Source: an uncultured Victivallaceae bacterium (GTDB taxonomy: Bacteria; Verrucomicrobiota; Lentisphaeria; Victivallales; Victivallaceae). Taken from it: a stretch of DNA of 8,057 nt. This document shows, in pieces, positions 1-7,065 of the stretch. The notes beneath the pieces are model-generated. The model was given only the letters and a program-made list of their open reading frames with translations. It was not told where the DNA came from and made no database searches. The stretch spans positions 1 through 8,057 of the forward strand of contig CAKUKT010000105.1 of assembly GCA_934663655.1 (NCBI GenBank), written 5' to 3'. The first letter of the stretch is position 1, and each line of letters starts with the position of its first letter. Position numbers and translations under genes: made by a program.

Positions 1-262
1 GTCCATGCGTAAAACGGTGCAGGTTCCCGACTCCAGCGGCACCATGCAGCTTGTCGAAAGTGCGGGTGATTACGCTTATCCCGCCCAGGTAAATCTGGCT
101 TACAACGACAAAATCAGTCCATACTACATGTACAACCGTCATAACAACCGCTGCAACATGCTGATGGTTGACGGCCATGTCGAAGGTCGGGAGCTGCCGA
201 GTTACACTATAACCTCCGAACCACAGGCGCGGAGCTTCTGGACGATTCAAAGCGGAGACTGA
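1..262 (+). CDS. Prepilin-type protein with H-X9-DG motif, C-terminal fragment
   Basis: This is the last part of a gene whose start lies left of the window; the frame is open from base 2, so the ATG at 5 is probably internal. The fragment (about 86 residues) ends at TGA 260-262. Seen directly: a His encoded at 140-142, nine residues, then Asp-Gly ending at 175, followed by HVEG. This is the H-X9-DG motif. In Lentisphaerota, Planctomycetota and Verrucomicrobiota it marks proteins that begin with a type IV pilin/type II secretion pseudopilin N-terminus (cleavage-methylation helix) followed by a globular domain. The diagnostic N-terminal helix is outside the window, so family membership rests on the motif and its surroundings. 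Such proteins are thought to be exported and assembled or anchored at the cell surface; their precise role is not established. The next gene starts six bases downstream in the same frame, suggesting co-transcription. Confidence 0.8.
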   Translation, partial: SMRKTVQVPDSSGTMQLVESAGDYAYPAQVNLAYNDKISPYYMYNRHNNRCNMLMVDGHVEGRELPSYTITSEPQARSFWTIQSGD

Positions 263-268
263 ACTGCG

Positions 269-3241
269 ATGCGATTTTTGAAAAAATTATCCGCCGCGCT
301 GCTCATCGCCGGACTCTGCGGGCTGGAAGCGATCGGCGGCAGCTGGACGCTGAACTTCGCCAACCCGGCGACGCTGGACAATGTGGCGGGAAAATTCACC
401 AATGCGGCACGCTGCGAAATCGATTCCGCCACGGGAACGCTCTTCATTCAGCGCGGCAAAATTCAGCCGGTCTTCGCCTTTGCGGAACCGATCGGCGCGA
501 AGGAGGATCTGAGCGTTTCGTTTGAGTTCACCCGCCTTTCGGAGGATAGCACCACCTGCTTTGCGCTGGGGGAACAGGTGTCACAGGCCAATCCCCGCGG
601 CATTCTCTTCATCGACACGCAGGGGCGGCTGCTCGTCTACGGTCCTGAGGGTCGCTATATGGCAACCGGAATGGTATTCCAGCCGGAAAAAAGTTATTAC
701 CTCACGGTGGCCTACCGCCGGGACACCAACTCGGTCGACATCAACTGCGAAGGAATGAAACCCTACTCCGGAAAAATTCAGAATCTTCCGGACGAGATCA
801 GGTCTTTCTTCTTTACGCCGCAGAAGCCCGAGGGGAACCGGATGGCGATAAAAAATCTCAGCTTCCGCTGGTATCCGAGCCGCGTGGTGAGCTTTCGCAA
901 CGCCCTTTTCAACGTACCGGCGGAAGTCGGCCCCGATGCCGTTTTGCTGGAAGGAGCAAGCGATGGCAATCTCGATGCCAGTCATCTGCTGCCGGAAAAG
1001 AGCGTTCTGGTCTGGAAACTTCCGAAACGGTATGTCGCCAGATCACTGCAGATTTTCAGCGGCAATGCCGCCAACGCGCATAATCCCAGCGGCGCACTGT
1101 CGCTGCGCGGCTTCAAGGCGGAAGCCTATTATAATGGAGCCTGGGAAGTGCTGTGGGAGGAGAAAAACGCTCCCGATGTGGCAGCTGATTCGATGTCTGA
1201 CAACCGTGAACGGCTGATCCGGTATGATTTTCCACCGACGCGGGTGGAGCAGTTCCGGCTCACGCTGGAAAATTCCTACGACACCGGTCTGAGGATGAGC
1301 GGCCCGGTTGACGAACGGCTGGTGAATATCCGCGAAATCGAACTCATCACCGATGAACCCAACACCGAACTTCCGAAAAATTTCTTTTATCTCGTGCAGG
1401 CTGACTACCGCCTGCCGGTCTACCGGGATGCCGGACGGGCGGAATTTTACATAATCGTTGCCGATGATCCGCAAAGCCCGTCCGAAGCGGAATTTTCGAT
1501 TGCGCTTCCGGACGGGAAAAACTGGTTCACTACCAGAACTGAACTCAAACCGGGAGAGAATATCATCACCGTTCCCGGCATCGACCGGTTGCCGGCGGGA
1601 CGCTATTTCAGCACCCTGGCCACCGCACGGGGCAATCTCCGCCGCCTGCTCCGAGTCGAACACACGCCGGAAATCCTCCCGCCGCCGGAGCCGGTGATGA
1701 TGACGGGAAAAAAGCTCTTCTTCACTCCGGATCGTTATTCGCTTTCCCAGTGTGAAAACCTTTCGGTCAAGGTGTTCCCGCCCCGGATCACCAAGCACGT
1801 CCAGACCCCCGACGGGGGAGATTTCCTGCTGCTCAACGGTCGTCAATACTACCCGACCAAGGACGGGAAATACGCTCTTCAGGTAACCGATTTCACCTAC
1901 GGGGTGATGCCGTGGGGTTCCAGCCGGGATCGGAAATTCATCGCCGATAAGCCCAACGGCCCCTGGCAGGAGACCGATCAGCTGCCGCCGCGTCAACCCC
2001 AGGCGGGAATTTTCCGCCACTTCACCCCGGCCCCCTTCCCCAAGGCGCCGCTCGATGCCAAATTTGAGCTCTACGATGAGTCCAGACACGGCAAAATGGA
2101 GCTCGGCAACCTGAACTTCCTCTACTTTTACAACAATGTTGATCTGGGATTTGCCAAAGTCAAACCCCATTCGCTCTGGATCACCGGCAAAACCGCCGAC
2201 GGCCGCTGGGTGATGATGGACGACAAACCGCTGTTGAGCGCCAATCACTTCATCGGTGAGGACGATTTCGATGACGGTACCAGCTGCAACGACAACTTCT
2301 GCGGAATCTGGCTGTCGGCGGACGGCACGGAGTGTTACCTCGGTCAGGGTCAGACTGTCAAACGTTCGGCGCCGTTCGTGGTGCCGTATGACAATCTGCC
2401 TACCGGTATGCGCCTGATGAGCATCTTTTCCACCCGGGACGGCAGAAAATGGGAGTATCGCGGCGTGATGACCGCTCCCGATGAGAATGACTCCCGGGGA
2501 GCACAGCATTACGGAGTGATTCCAATGCAGATTGCCGACGGCGATCTCATGCTCGGCTACCTGATGGCCTATGACAGTGAAGCCCAGCAGATTTACAGCG
2601 AGCTGATCTACAGCCGCGATCTGGTGAATTTCCACCGCTTTCCCGGCCATGTGCCCTGGGTGAGAACCACCGACGTAAATGAGTGGTACTTCGGGCACGC
2701 CTTCATCGGTATGAACATTTTCCGGAGCGGCGACCGCTATTACCAGCAGGCCGGCTACTGCACACCCCTGCCGCACTTTTCCGCAGAAGTGTTCTCGAGC
2801 CAGAAGAGCCTTGCGGAAACCACCGCCCAGCGCTTCCGCGACCGCTTCCGGGGCCGCGGACTGGACGAACGCTGGCCTCACTTCATCGACGGGAACGGCT
2901 ACGACGGACTGGCGGAACGCACCCGCAAAGGTTTCTACGCTACCGGGGCGATCGACTTCCGGGCGGACGGCTGGTTCGGTCTGGTCGCCGGCGACCAGAC
3001 CGGCACCTTCACCACCCATCGGCTGTGCGGCGGCGGCAAAGTTTATGCGAACATCCGGGTCCCGGAGGGAGGTTCAGCCGTATTCAAACTCACCGACGCC
3101 GACGGCGGGGAACTCGCCTCGGCCGAAGTTACCGGTGACCACATCCGGCAATTTCTGTTCGATGCGCCGGCCGAAGGAGAATACCGGATCTCCGGAACTC
3201 TTAAAAACGCCGAACTCTATACAATCGGCGTCGAAAAGTAA
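269..3241 (+). CDS. Large secreted multidomain protein: LamG-like, discoidin-like and glycoside-hydrolase-type beta-propeller
   Basis: Exported 990-residue protein, probably carbohydrate-active or carbohydrate-binding; the reaction is not known. Residues 1-24 look like a signal peptide: MRFLKK, a hydrophobic stretch, then small residues before SW. Read from sequence pattern only: a LamG/concanavalin-like beta domain (about 25-195); a discoidin (F5/8 type C)-like domain (about 211-362) ending in the typical strand VNIREIEL; a beta-sandwich linker (about 370-475); a beta-propeller resembling the GH43/GH32 five-bladed type (about 500-865), with an acidic cluster EDDFDDG at 664-670; and a C-terminal beta domain (about 894-990) opening with RADGWF. 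I cannot assign catalytic residues, so it could be a hydrolase, a lyase-like enzyme or a binding protein. The start is fixed by the in-frame TGA at 260-262, two codons upstream. A weak GGAG lies at 254-257. Tight spacing suggests an operon with the preceding prepilin-type gene. Confidence 0.8.
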   Translation: MRFLKKLSAALLIAGLCGLEAIGGSWTLNFANPATLDNVAGKFTNAARCEIDSATGTLFIQRGKIQPVFAFAEPIGAKEDLSVSFEFTRLSEDSTTCFALGEQVSQANPRGILFIDTQGRLLVYGPEGRYMATGMVFQPEKSYYLTVAYRRDTNSVDINCEGMKPYSGKIQNLPDEIRSFFFTPQKPEGNRMAIKNLSFRWYPSRVVSFRNALFNVPAEVGPDAVLLEGASDGNLDASHLLPEKSVLVWKLPKRYVARSLQIFSGNAANAHNPSGALSLRGFKAEAYYNGAWEVLWEEKNAPDVAADSMSDNRERLIRYDFPPTRVEQFRLTLENSYDTGLRMSGPVDERLVNIREIELITDEPNTELPKNFFYLVQADYRLPVYRDAGRAEFYIIVADDPQSPSEAEFSIALPDGKNWFTTRTELKPGENIITVPGIDRLPAGRYFSTLATARGNLRRLLRVEHTPEILPPPEPVMMTGKKLFFTPDRYSLSQCENLSVKVFPPRITKHVQTPDGGDFLLLNGRQYYPTKDGKYALQVTDFTYGVMPWGSSRDRKFIADKPNGPWQETDQLPPRQPQAGIFRHFTPAPFPKAPLDAKFELYDESRHGKMELGNLNFLYFYNNVDLGFAKVKPHSLWITGKTADGRWVMMDDKPLLSANHFIGEDDFDDGTSCNDNFCGIWLSADGTECYLGQGQTVKRSAPFVVPYDNLPTGMRLMSIFSTRDGRKWEYRGVMTAPDENDSRGAQHYGVIPMQIADGDLMLGYLMAYDSEAQQIYSELIYSRDLVNFHRFPGHVPWVRTTDVNEWYFGHAFIGMNIFRSGDRYYQQAGYCTPLPHFSAEVFSSQKSLAETTAQRFRDRFRGRGLDERWPHFIDGNGYDGLAERTRKGFYATGAIDFRADGWFGLVAGDQTGTFTTHRLCGGGKVYANIRVPEGGSAVFKLTDADGGELASAEVTGDHIRQFLFDAPAEGEYRISGTLKNAELYTIGVEK

Positions 3242-3273
3242 CCCGCCGGAAAACGTACAGTTTCCCGTTCAGC

Positions 3274-3316
3274 ACGCGCGGATGACGGATAACCGTCGTC
3301 CGCGTGTTTTGATTTT
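3274..3316 (+). terminator. Strong intrinsic terminator after the propeller gene
   Basis: A 15-pair stem (3274-3288 with 3293-3307, including two G-T wobble pairs and no mismatches) closes a four-base ATAA loop and runs into TTTTGATTTT. It lies 33 bases after the stop codon of the 990-residue gene. It has all the marks of a Rho-independent terminator and separates that gene from the GH35 gene as a different transcription unit. Confidence 0.88.
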
Positions 3317-3337
3317 CCGGCCCGGGAAACAGCATAT

Positions 3338-3367
3338 TTGAAAAACTCCTTTGTCAGGGTATATTAT
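3338..3367 (+). promoter_or_regulatory. Predicted sigma70-type promoter for the GH35 unit
   Basis: TTGAAA at 3338-3343 is a good -35 match. It is followed after 16 bases by TATATT (3360-3365) or after 18 bases by TATTAT (3362-3367); each -10 candidate matches the consensus at five of six positions. The site sits in AT-rich DNA just after a terminator and about 60 bases before the GH35 start, as expected for a new transcription unit. Transcription would begin near 3372. This is a pattern match only, and sigma70 consensus use in this phylum is assumed. Confidence 0.55.
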
Positions 3368-3390
3368 TTTTAATTCGCCTCTGTGTACGG

Positions 3391-3404
3391 AAAATTTCAA
3401 TTTT
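3391..3404. repeat. Short AT-rich inverted repeat, possible operator
   Basis: AAAATT-TC-AATTTT is a perfect six-base inverted repeat with a two-base centre. It lies between the predicted transcription start (near 3372) and the GH35 ribosome binding site, a position where a repressor could act. AT-rich palindromes of this length arise by chance, so the regulatory role is a guess. Confidence 0.25.
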
Positions 3405-3413
3405 ATCAGTTTT

Positions 3414-3418
3414 AAGGA
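3414..3418 (+). promoter_or_regulatory. Ribosome binding site of the GH35 gene
   Basis: AAGGA lies eight bases before the ATG at 3427. It supports that ATG as the start and shows that normal Shine-Dalgarno initiation is used here. Confidence 0.75.
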
Positions 3419-3426
3419 TCGTTTTC

Positions 3427-5187
3427 ATGGCACGTGCAACCATCTCCAACGGGAAATTTTTGATCGACGGCAAACCGACCCAGATTGTTTCCGGATCGAT
3501 TCACTACTTCCGGGTGCATCCGGAACAATGGGCGCACCGAATCGCCGCCGCCAGGGCGATGGGACTTAACGCAATTGAAACCTACACCTGCTGGAACCTG
3601 CATGAACCCCGCCCCGGCCAATTTGATTTCACCGGCGGACTCGATCTCGGGCGCTTTCTGGACGAAATCAAGGCCGCCGGGATGTTCGCCATCGTGCGCC
3701 CCGGCCCCTACATCTGTGCCGAATGGGACAACGGCGGCCTTCCCTCCTGGCTGATGACGATTCCGGATATCCGCTTCCGCTGCATGAACAAACCCTACCT
3801 CGACGCGGTCACCCGCTACTTCGACGCGCTGATGCCGGTGATCAACCGGCGCATCGCCGACGGCACCGTCATCGCGTTGCAGATCGAAAATGAATACGGC
3901 AGCTACGGTTGCGATAAGGAATACATCGCCTTCCTCCGCGATCTCTATCATGACCGCTATCAGCTGGATGCGCTCTACTTCACGTCGGACGGTCCCGGCG
4001 ATTACTACCTTCAGGGCGGAACTCTCGACGGAATCTTTCAGACGGTTAATTTCGGCAGCCGGGCGACGGAGGCTTTCGCGAAGTCGCGGAGCTACCGTCC
4101 GGAGGGTCCGGACTTCTGCATGGAGTTCTGGGACGGCTGGTTCGACCACTGGGGTGAGAAGCACCACACCCGGCCCGCCGCGGAAGTCGCCGCCGAAGTC
4201 GAAACCATGCTCAAGAGCGGCGCCTCGCTGAATTTCTACATGTTCCACGGCGGCACCAACTTCGGCTTCACCAACGGCGCGAACGGCAATTACGGCAGCT
4301 TCGACCCGACAACCACCAGCTACGACTATGCGGCTCCGCTCTCGGAGTGCGGCGATATCACCCCGACCTACCTCGCCTGCCGCGAAGTCATCGCGAAATA
4401 TCGCGGCGTCGAACTGCCGCCGGTTCCGGCCAATCCGGAAAAACTTGCCTACGGCCGGGTCCGCCTGACCGCCTCCGCGCCGCTCTACCGGGTGATGAGC
4501 AGGATCGGCACCACCCACCGGAGCGTACTGCCGGAATCGATGGAGTATTATGGCCAGCGGTTCGGCTTCCTCAACTACCGCTGCCGTCTCACCGGTCCCT
4601 ACAACGGGGTGCTCAAGCTGCTGAAGTTACGCGACCGGGCGCAGATCTTTCTGGACGGCAAACCGCTCGGCAGCTTCTACCGCTGCGACGGAGAAGCCTC
4701 GCTGGAAATCAGCGTTCCTCCGCAGGGAGCGACGCTCGACGTGCTGGTGGAGAACCTCGGCCGGGTCAACTACGGCCCGAAGGTCGCGCGCGAACCCAAG
4801 GGCGTGATCGGCGGCATCGCCATCAACGGCTGGCAGCAGCGGATGGGCATCGAAGCGACCACGCTCGAACTTGACAACATCGATCTGATCGAATACGGTG
4901 ATTTCGAAGAGACGGAAAATATCCCGGCCTTCCACCGCGGATTCTTCGACGTCGACAAGGTGGCCGACACTTTTCTGGAGTTTCCCGGCGTCAAGGGTGT
5001 GGCCTACATCAACGGCTTCAATCTCGGGCGTTACTGGAACATCGGTCCCGGCAGAACCCTGTACGTTCCCGCGCCCGTGCTTCGCAAAGGACGCAATGAA
5101 GTGGTGATCTTTGAGCTTCACAAACTCAATGCGCCCGAAGTGAATTTTCTCGACCATCATGATCTTGACTGGAGTCCGCTTCCCTGA
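3427..5187 (+). CDS. Beta-galactosidase, glycoside hydrolase family 35, cytoplasmic
   Basis: Retaining exo-glycosidase of 586 residues that releases terminal beta-linked galactose from oligosaccharides. The GH35 TIM barrel begins at about residue 8 (GKFLIDG, then SGSIHYFR at 22-29) and carries ETYTCWNLHEP (51-61), RPGPYICAEWDNGG (91-104) and QIENEYGSYG (152-161). By family homology Glu156 is the acid/base, and Glu233 in MEFWDGWFDHWG is the nucleophile. YMFHGGTNFG follows. Residues from about 395 form the beta-sandwich, galactose-binding-like domains usual for the family. The length matches short bacterial BgaC-type enzymes, several of which prefer beta-1,3-linked galactose; the linkage preference here cannot be read from sequence. 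There is no signal peptide, so it should act in the cytoplasm on imported sugars, unlike both exported neighbours. It is the first gene after the promoter and is followed 28 bases later by the next gene with no terminator between. Confidence 0.95.
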   Translation: MARATISNGKFLIDGKPTQIVSGSIHYFRVHPEQWAHRIAAARAMGLNAIETYTCWNLHEPRPGQFDFTGGLDLGRFLDEIKAAGMFAIVRPGPYICAEWDNGGLPSWLMTIPDIRFRCMNKPYLDAVTRYFDALMPVINRRIADGTVIALQIENEYGSYGCDKEYIAFLRDLYHDRYQLDALYFTSDGPGDYYLQGGTLDGIFQTVNFGSRATEAFAKSRSYRPEGPDFCMEFWDGWFDHWGEKHHTRPAAEVAAEVETMLKSGASLNFYMFHGGTNFGFTNGANGNYGSFDPTTTSYDYAAPLSECGDITPTYLACREVIAKYRGVELPPVPANPEKLAYGRVRLTASAPLYRVMSRIGTTHRSVLPESMEYYGQRFGFLNYRCRLTGPYNGVLKLLKLRDRAQIFLDGKPLGSFYRCDGEASLEISVPPQGATLDVLVENLGRVNYGPKVAREPKGVIGGIAINGWQQRMGIEATTLELDNIDLIEYGDFEETENIPAFHRGFFDVDKVADTFLEFPGVKGVAYINGFNLGRYWNIGPGRTLYVPAPVLRKGRNEVVIFELHKLNAPEVNFLDHHDLDWSPLP

Positions 5188-5203
5188 GTTATTTTCCCAA
5201 CCG

Positions 5204-5210
5204 AAAGGAG
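5204..5210 (+). promoter_or_regulatory. Ribosome binding site that fixes the start at 5216
   Basis: AAAGGAG lies five bases before ATG 5216. An in-frame ATG at 5159 lies inside the GH35 gene, lacks such a site and would bury the signal peptide behind 19 extra residues, so 5216 is preferred. Confidence 0.85.
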
Positions 5211-5215
5211 AAAAG

Positions 5216-6967
5216 ATGAAAAAGGTACTGGGATTTCTGCTGGCGATGTTGTTGTTCCAGATTGTGAGCGCCGCTGACAAACCACTGGTCAGCAGCACCA
5301 TCGATTTTCTTGATTACGTGTTCCTCTACAAGGGAAGCGAGGATCACTACCCGCTCGCCGAATATGAGCAGGCCCTCCGGGAACTTGCCGAAAGCGGCGT
5401 GAAGAAAATCTACCTGCGGGTCAACGTCTGCGGACTCACCCATTACCCGACGAAGGTCTCCGCACTCTACGGCGACGACAACGCCCTGCACTGGAATGCC
5501 CCGGCTCCGGCGAAGCGGCTGGCGGAAACCTACAAACATTACGATCCCTGCGCAGAAACCATCCGCATCGGTAAGAAATACGGCATGGAGGTGTGGGCCT
5601 GGGAAAGTATTTTCGACGATGCCGGCGTCAAATATCCCCGTCCCGGGAAAGGAACGGATCCGGCCTGGCAGGAGGCGTGGAGTAAACGCGACGGCTGGGC
5701 ACTGATTGATCCGTTTTATCTCGACAACATGGATGCATTTGCAATGCGCGATCCCGCGAAGGCAATGCCCCAATCGGAAATCGATGAAATCGACCGGAAA
5801 GCCGCGGAATATCCGGTGGAGAAAATCGTTTTCACCAACGCCCCGAATCGGGCGGGAATGCCGCCGGTGCGCTTCACTCCGGCGGATGTCAGCATCTACA
5901 CCAGCAGTGACAATGCCGCCTATCATCGCTATACGCGTCCCTACACCGTAAAAATCTCCGAAACCTCCGACCGGCGCAACCGGTTGGAGATTTCCGGCCT
6001 TTCGATCACCGACCCCTACGTGAAAATCGCCCACAAGGGGATGCCCAAAGACAACAAATTTTCGTTTGTGCTGAGTAGTGAACGCGGTCAGTGCGAGGTC
6101 TACAACAGCCGCGGCGAACTCATCCCCACGGTATGGGGAGCCACCACCGGCAGCAACCCCGTGCCGACGGGATCGGCGCTCAACTTTGAACTGCGTTCCG
6201 ACACCGCCTGGGATTACATGACGCGTCAGGTCGGGTTCAAGGTCGGAGAAGTAGCCCAGAATCGTTATTATTACGGGATGGCGGAGTTCAATGTCCCGAA
6301 GGCGATGGAACACAAGGTCGCGCGTTTCGCGGAAATCGCAGAATATCCGTTCGACGGGTTCATGTTCAACACCCGCTGCCACAGTCCGGTAAAGAACCCC
6401 GAGGAATACGGCTTCAACCCCGAGGTGCTGGAGAAATTCCAAGCCCGTTTCGGGCGGAAATACCGGGGAGGCGAAGCCGACCTCGCGGGGATCTTCCAGC
6501 TGCGGGCGGAGGCGATCGCGGAATTTTTCCAGCGGTGCCGCAAAATCGCCGGCGAACGTCCGATCTACATGTCGGCGCCGGTTCCGCTTGAACTGAAGTC
6601 ACGCTCCGACTACAACCCGGTTTTCGGTCCGCTGCCGTGGCTCTACCGGCGTTATTTCGCGGATGGTTCGATCGACGGCGTGGTTATGATCGGCACCAAC
6701 TTCCGCAACGGCACCGGTTTTGCGGACTACTTCACGCCGGAAATCACCGGCGGCAAACCGATCAAAATCGGCATTTTCCGGGAGATGCTCAACCGCCCGA
6801 AGGGTTATGATTTCGCCGCCGACCTGGAACAGATCCGCAAGGCTGGGCTCGACGAAGTCGAACTCTACGAAAGCGCGGTTATCAACTGCAATCCGGTGCT
6901 GGGAGAGATCATTCAGGGACGCGTTCCCGCCGACTGGAGCAAAGACATCCCGCTTAAATGGGAATGA
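5216..6967 (+). CDS. Secreted protein with probable TIM-barrel fold and inserted beta domain, putative glycoside hydrolase
   Basis: Exported 583-residue protein; I do not recognise a named family with confidence. Residues 1-20 are a classic signal peptide (MKK, a hydrophobic core, VSAA before DKPLV). Alternating strand/helix pattern suggests a TIM barrel: SGVKKIYLRVNV in the first half, GMEVWAWESIFDD next, then FDGFMFNTRCHS (379-390), an FxxRFG helix, and GERPIYMSAPVP later. This layout recalls family-10-like glycosyl hydrolases (GHL10 type) found in related phyla, but the match is loose. Between the halves, about residues 200-330, is a beta-rich insert (ADVSIYTSSDN ... DPYVKIAHK) resembling a discoidin-like carbohydrate-binding module. 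Acidic residues in Trp-Glu-Ser, Phe-Asp-Gly and Tyr-Glu-Ser contexts are candidate catalytic groups; none can be proven here. It follows the GH35 gene by 28 bases with a good ribosome binding site, so the two are probably co-transcribed and act on the same glycan, this one outside the cytoplasm. Confidence 0.7.
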   Translation: MKKVLGFLLAMLLFQIVSAADKPLVSSTIDFLDYVFLYKGSEDHYPLAEYEQALRELAESGVKKIYLRVNVCGLTHYPTKVSALYGDDNALHWNAPAPAKRLAETYKHYDPCAETIRIGKKYGMEVWAWESIFDDAGVKYPRPGKGTDPAWQEAWSKRDGWALIDPFYLDNMDAFAMRDPAKAMPQSEIDEIDRKAAEYPVEKIVFTNAPNRAGMPPVRFTPADVSIYTSSDNAAYHRYTRPYTVKISETSDRRNRLEISGLSITDPYVKIAHKGMPKDNKFSFVLSSERGQCEVYNSRGELIPTVWGATTGSNPVPTGSALNFELRSDTAWDYMTRQVGFKVGEVAQNRYYYGMAEFNVPKAMEHKVARFAEIAEYPFDGFMFNTRCHSPVKNPEEYGFNPEVLEKFQARFGRKYRGGEADLAGIFQLRAEAIAEFFQRCRKIAGERPIYMSAPVPLELKSRSDYNPVFGPLPWLYRRYFADGSIDGVVMIGTNFRNGTGFADYFTPEITGGKPIKIGIFREMLNRPKGYDFAADLEQIRKAGLDEVELYESAVINCNPVLGEIIQGRVPADWSKDIPLKWE

Positions 6968-6994
6968 TTCCGGAATTTTTTTGACCACATCCGC

Positions 6995-7026
6995 CGCCCT
7001 GCGACCATCGTCCGGGGCGTTTTTTT
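6995..7026 (+). terminator. Intrinsic terminator after the GH35 unit
   Basis: CGCCC (6995-6999) pairs with GGGCG (7015-7019). The stem continues through a T-G and a G-C pair, one bulged C at 7002, and GAC/GTC around a CATC loop. Seven T residues (7020-7026) follow directly. The T-run is on the plus strand only, so it should stop the rightward operon; I see no equivalent T-run for the converging uvrB transcript. Confidence 0.82.
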
Positions 7027-7065
7027 CACCGGCGGAGGCTGCCCCCCCGCCCTACCGGCGACGCT

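Noticed and set aside
260..271. TGA stop of the prepilin-type gene and ATG of the next gene are in the same frame, two codons apart, as in a fusion split by a stop or a readthrough site.
   Set aside because: The second protein begins with a complete signal peptide, which makes sense only as a true N-terminus, and the first protein ends at a normal distance after its H-X9-DG motif.
308..322. Cys17 in the signal peptide of the propeller protein, as a possible lipoprotein cysteine.
   Set aside because: The residues before it are Ala-Gly-Leu, so position -1 is Leu instead of Gly, Ala or Ser; the lipobox is poor and ordinary signal cleavage near residue 23-24 is more likely.
1043..3019. A very long open frame (658 codons) on the minus strand, opposite the propeller gene; similar shorter ones lie opposite the GH35 and barrel genes.
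   Set aside because: The predicted proteins are rich in Val, Ala, His and Arg with no recognisable motif, and they mirror codon bias of the real plus-strand genes, which have signal peptides, clear domains and ribosome binding sites.
5159..5215. Earlier in-frame start for the barrel protein at 5159, overlapping the GH35 gene.
   Set aside because: It has no good ribosome binding site and would add 19 polar residues before a clean signal peptide; ATG 5216 has AAAGGAG at ideal spacing.
6968..6982. TTCCGGAA palindrome followed by seven T residues just after the stop codon, as a second terminator.
   Set aside because: The palindrome has no loop, so it cannot form a hairpin in RNA; the hairpin at 6995-7019 is the real candidate.
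7032..7052. GGCGG and CCGCC arms that could form a terminator hairpin for uvrB on the minus strand.
   Set aside because: On the minus strand the arm is followed by GGTGAAAAAAA with no T-run, and the stem is short with a long C-rich loop.
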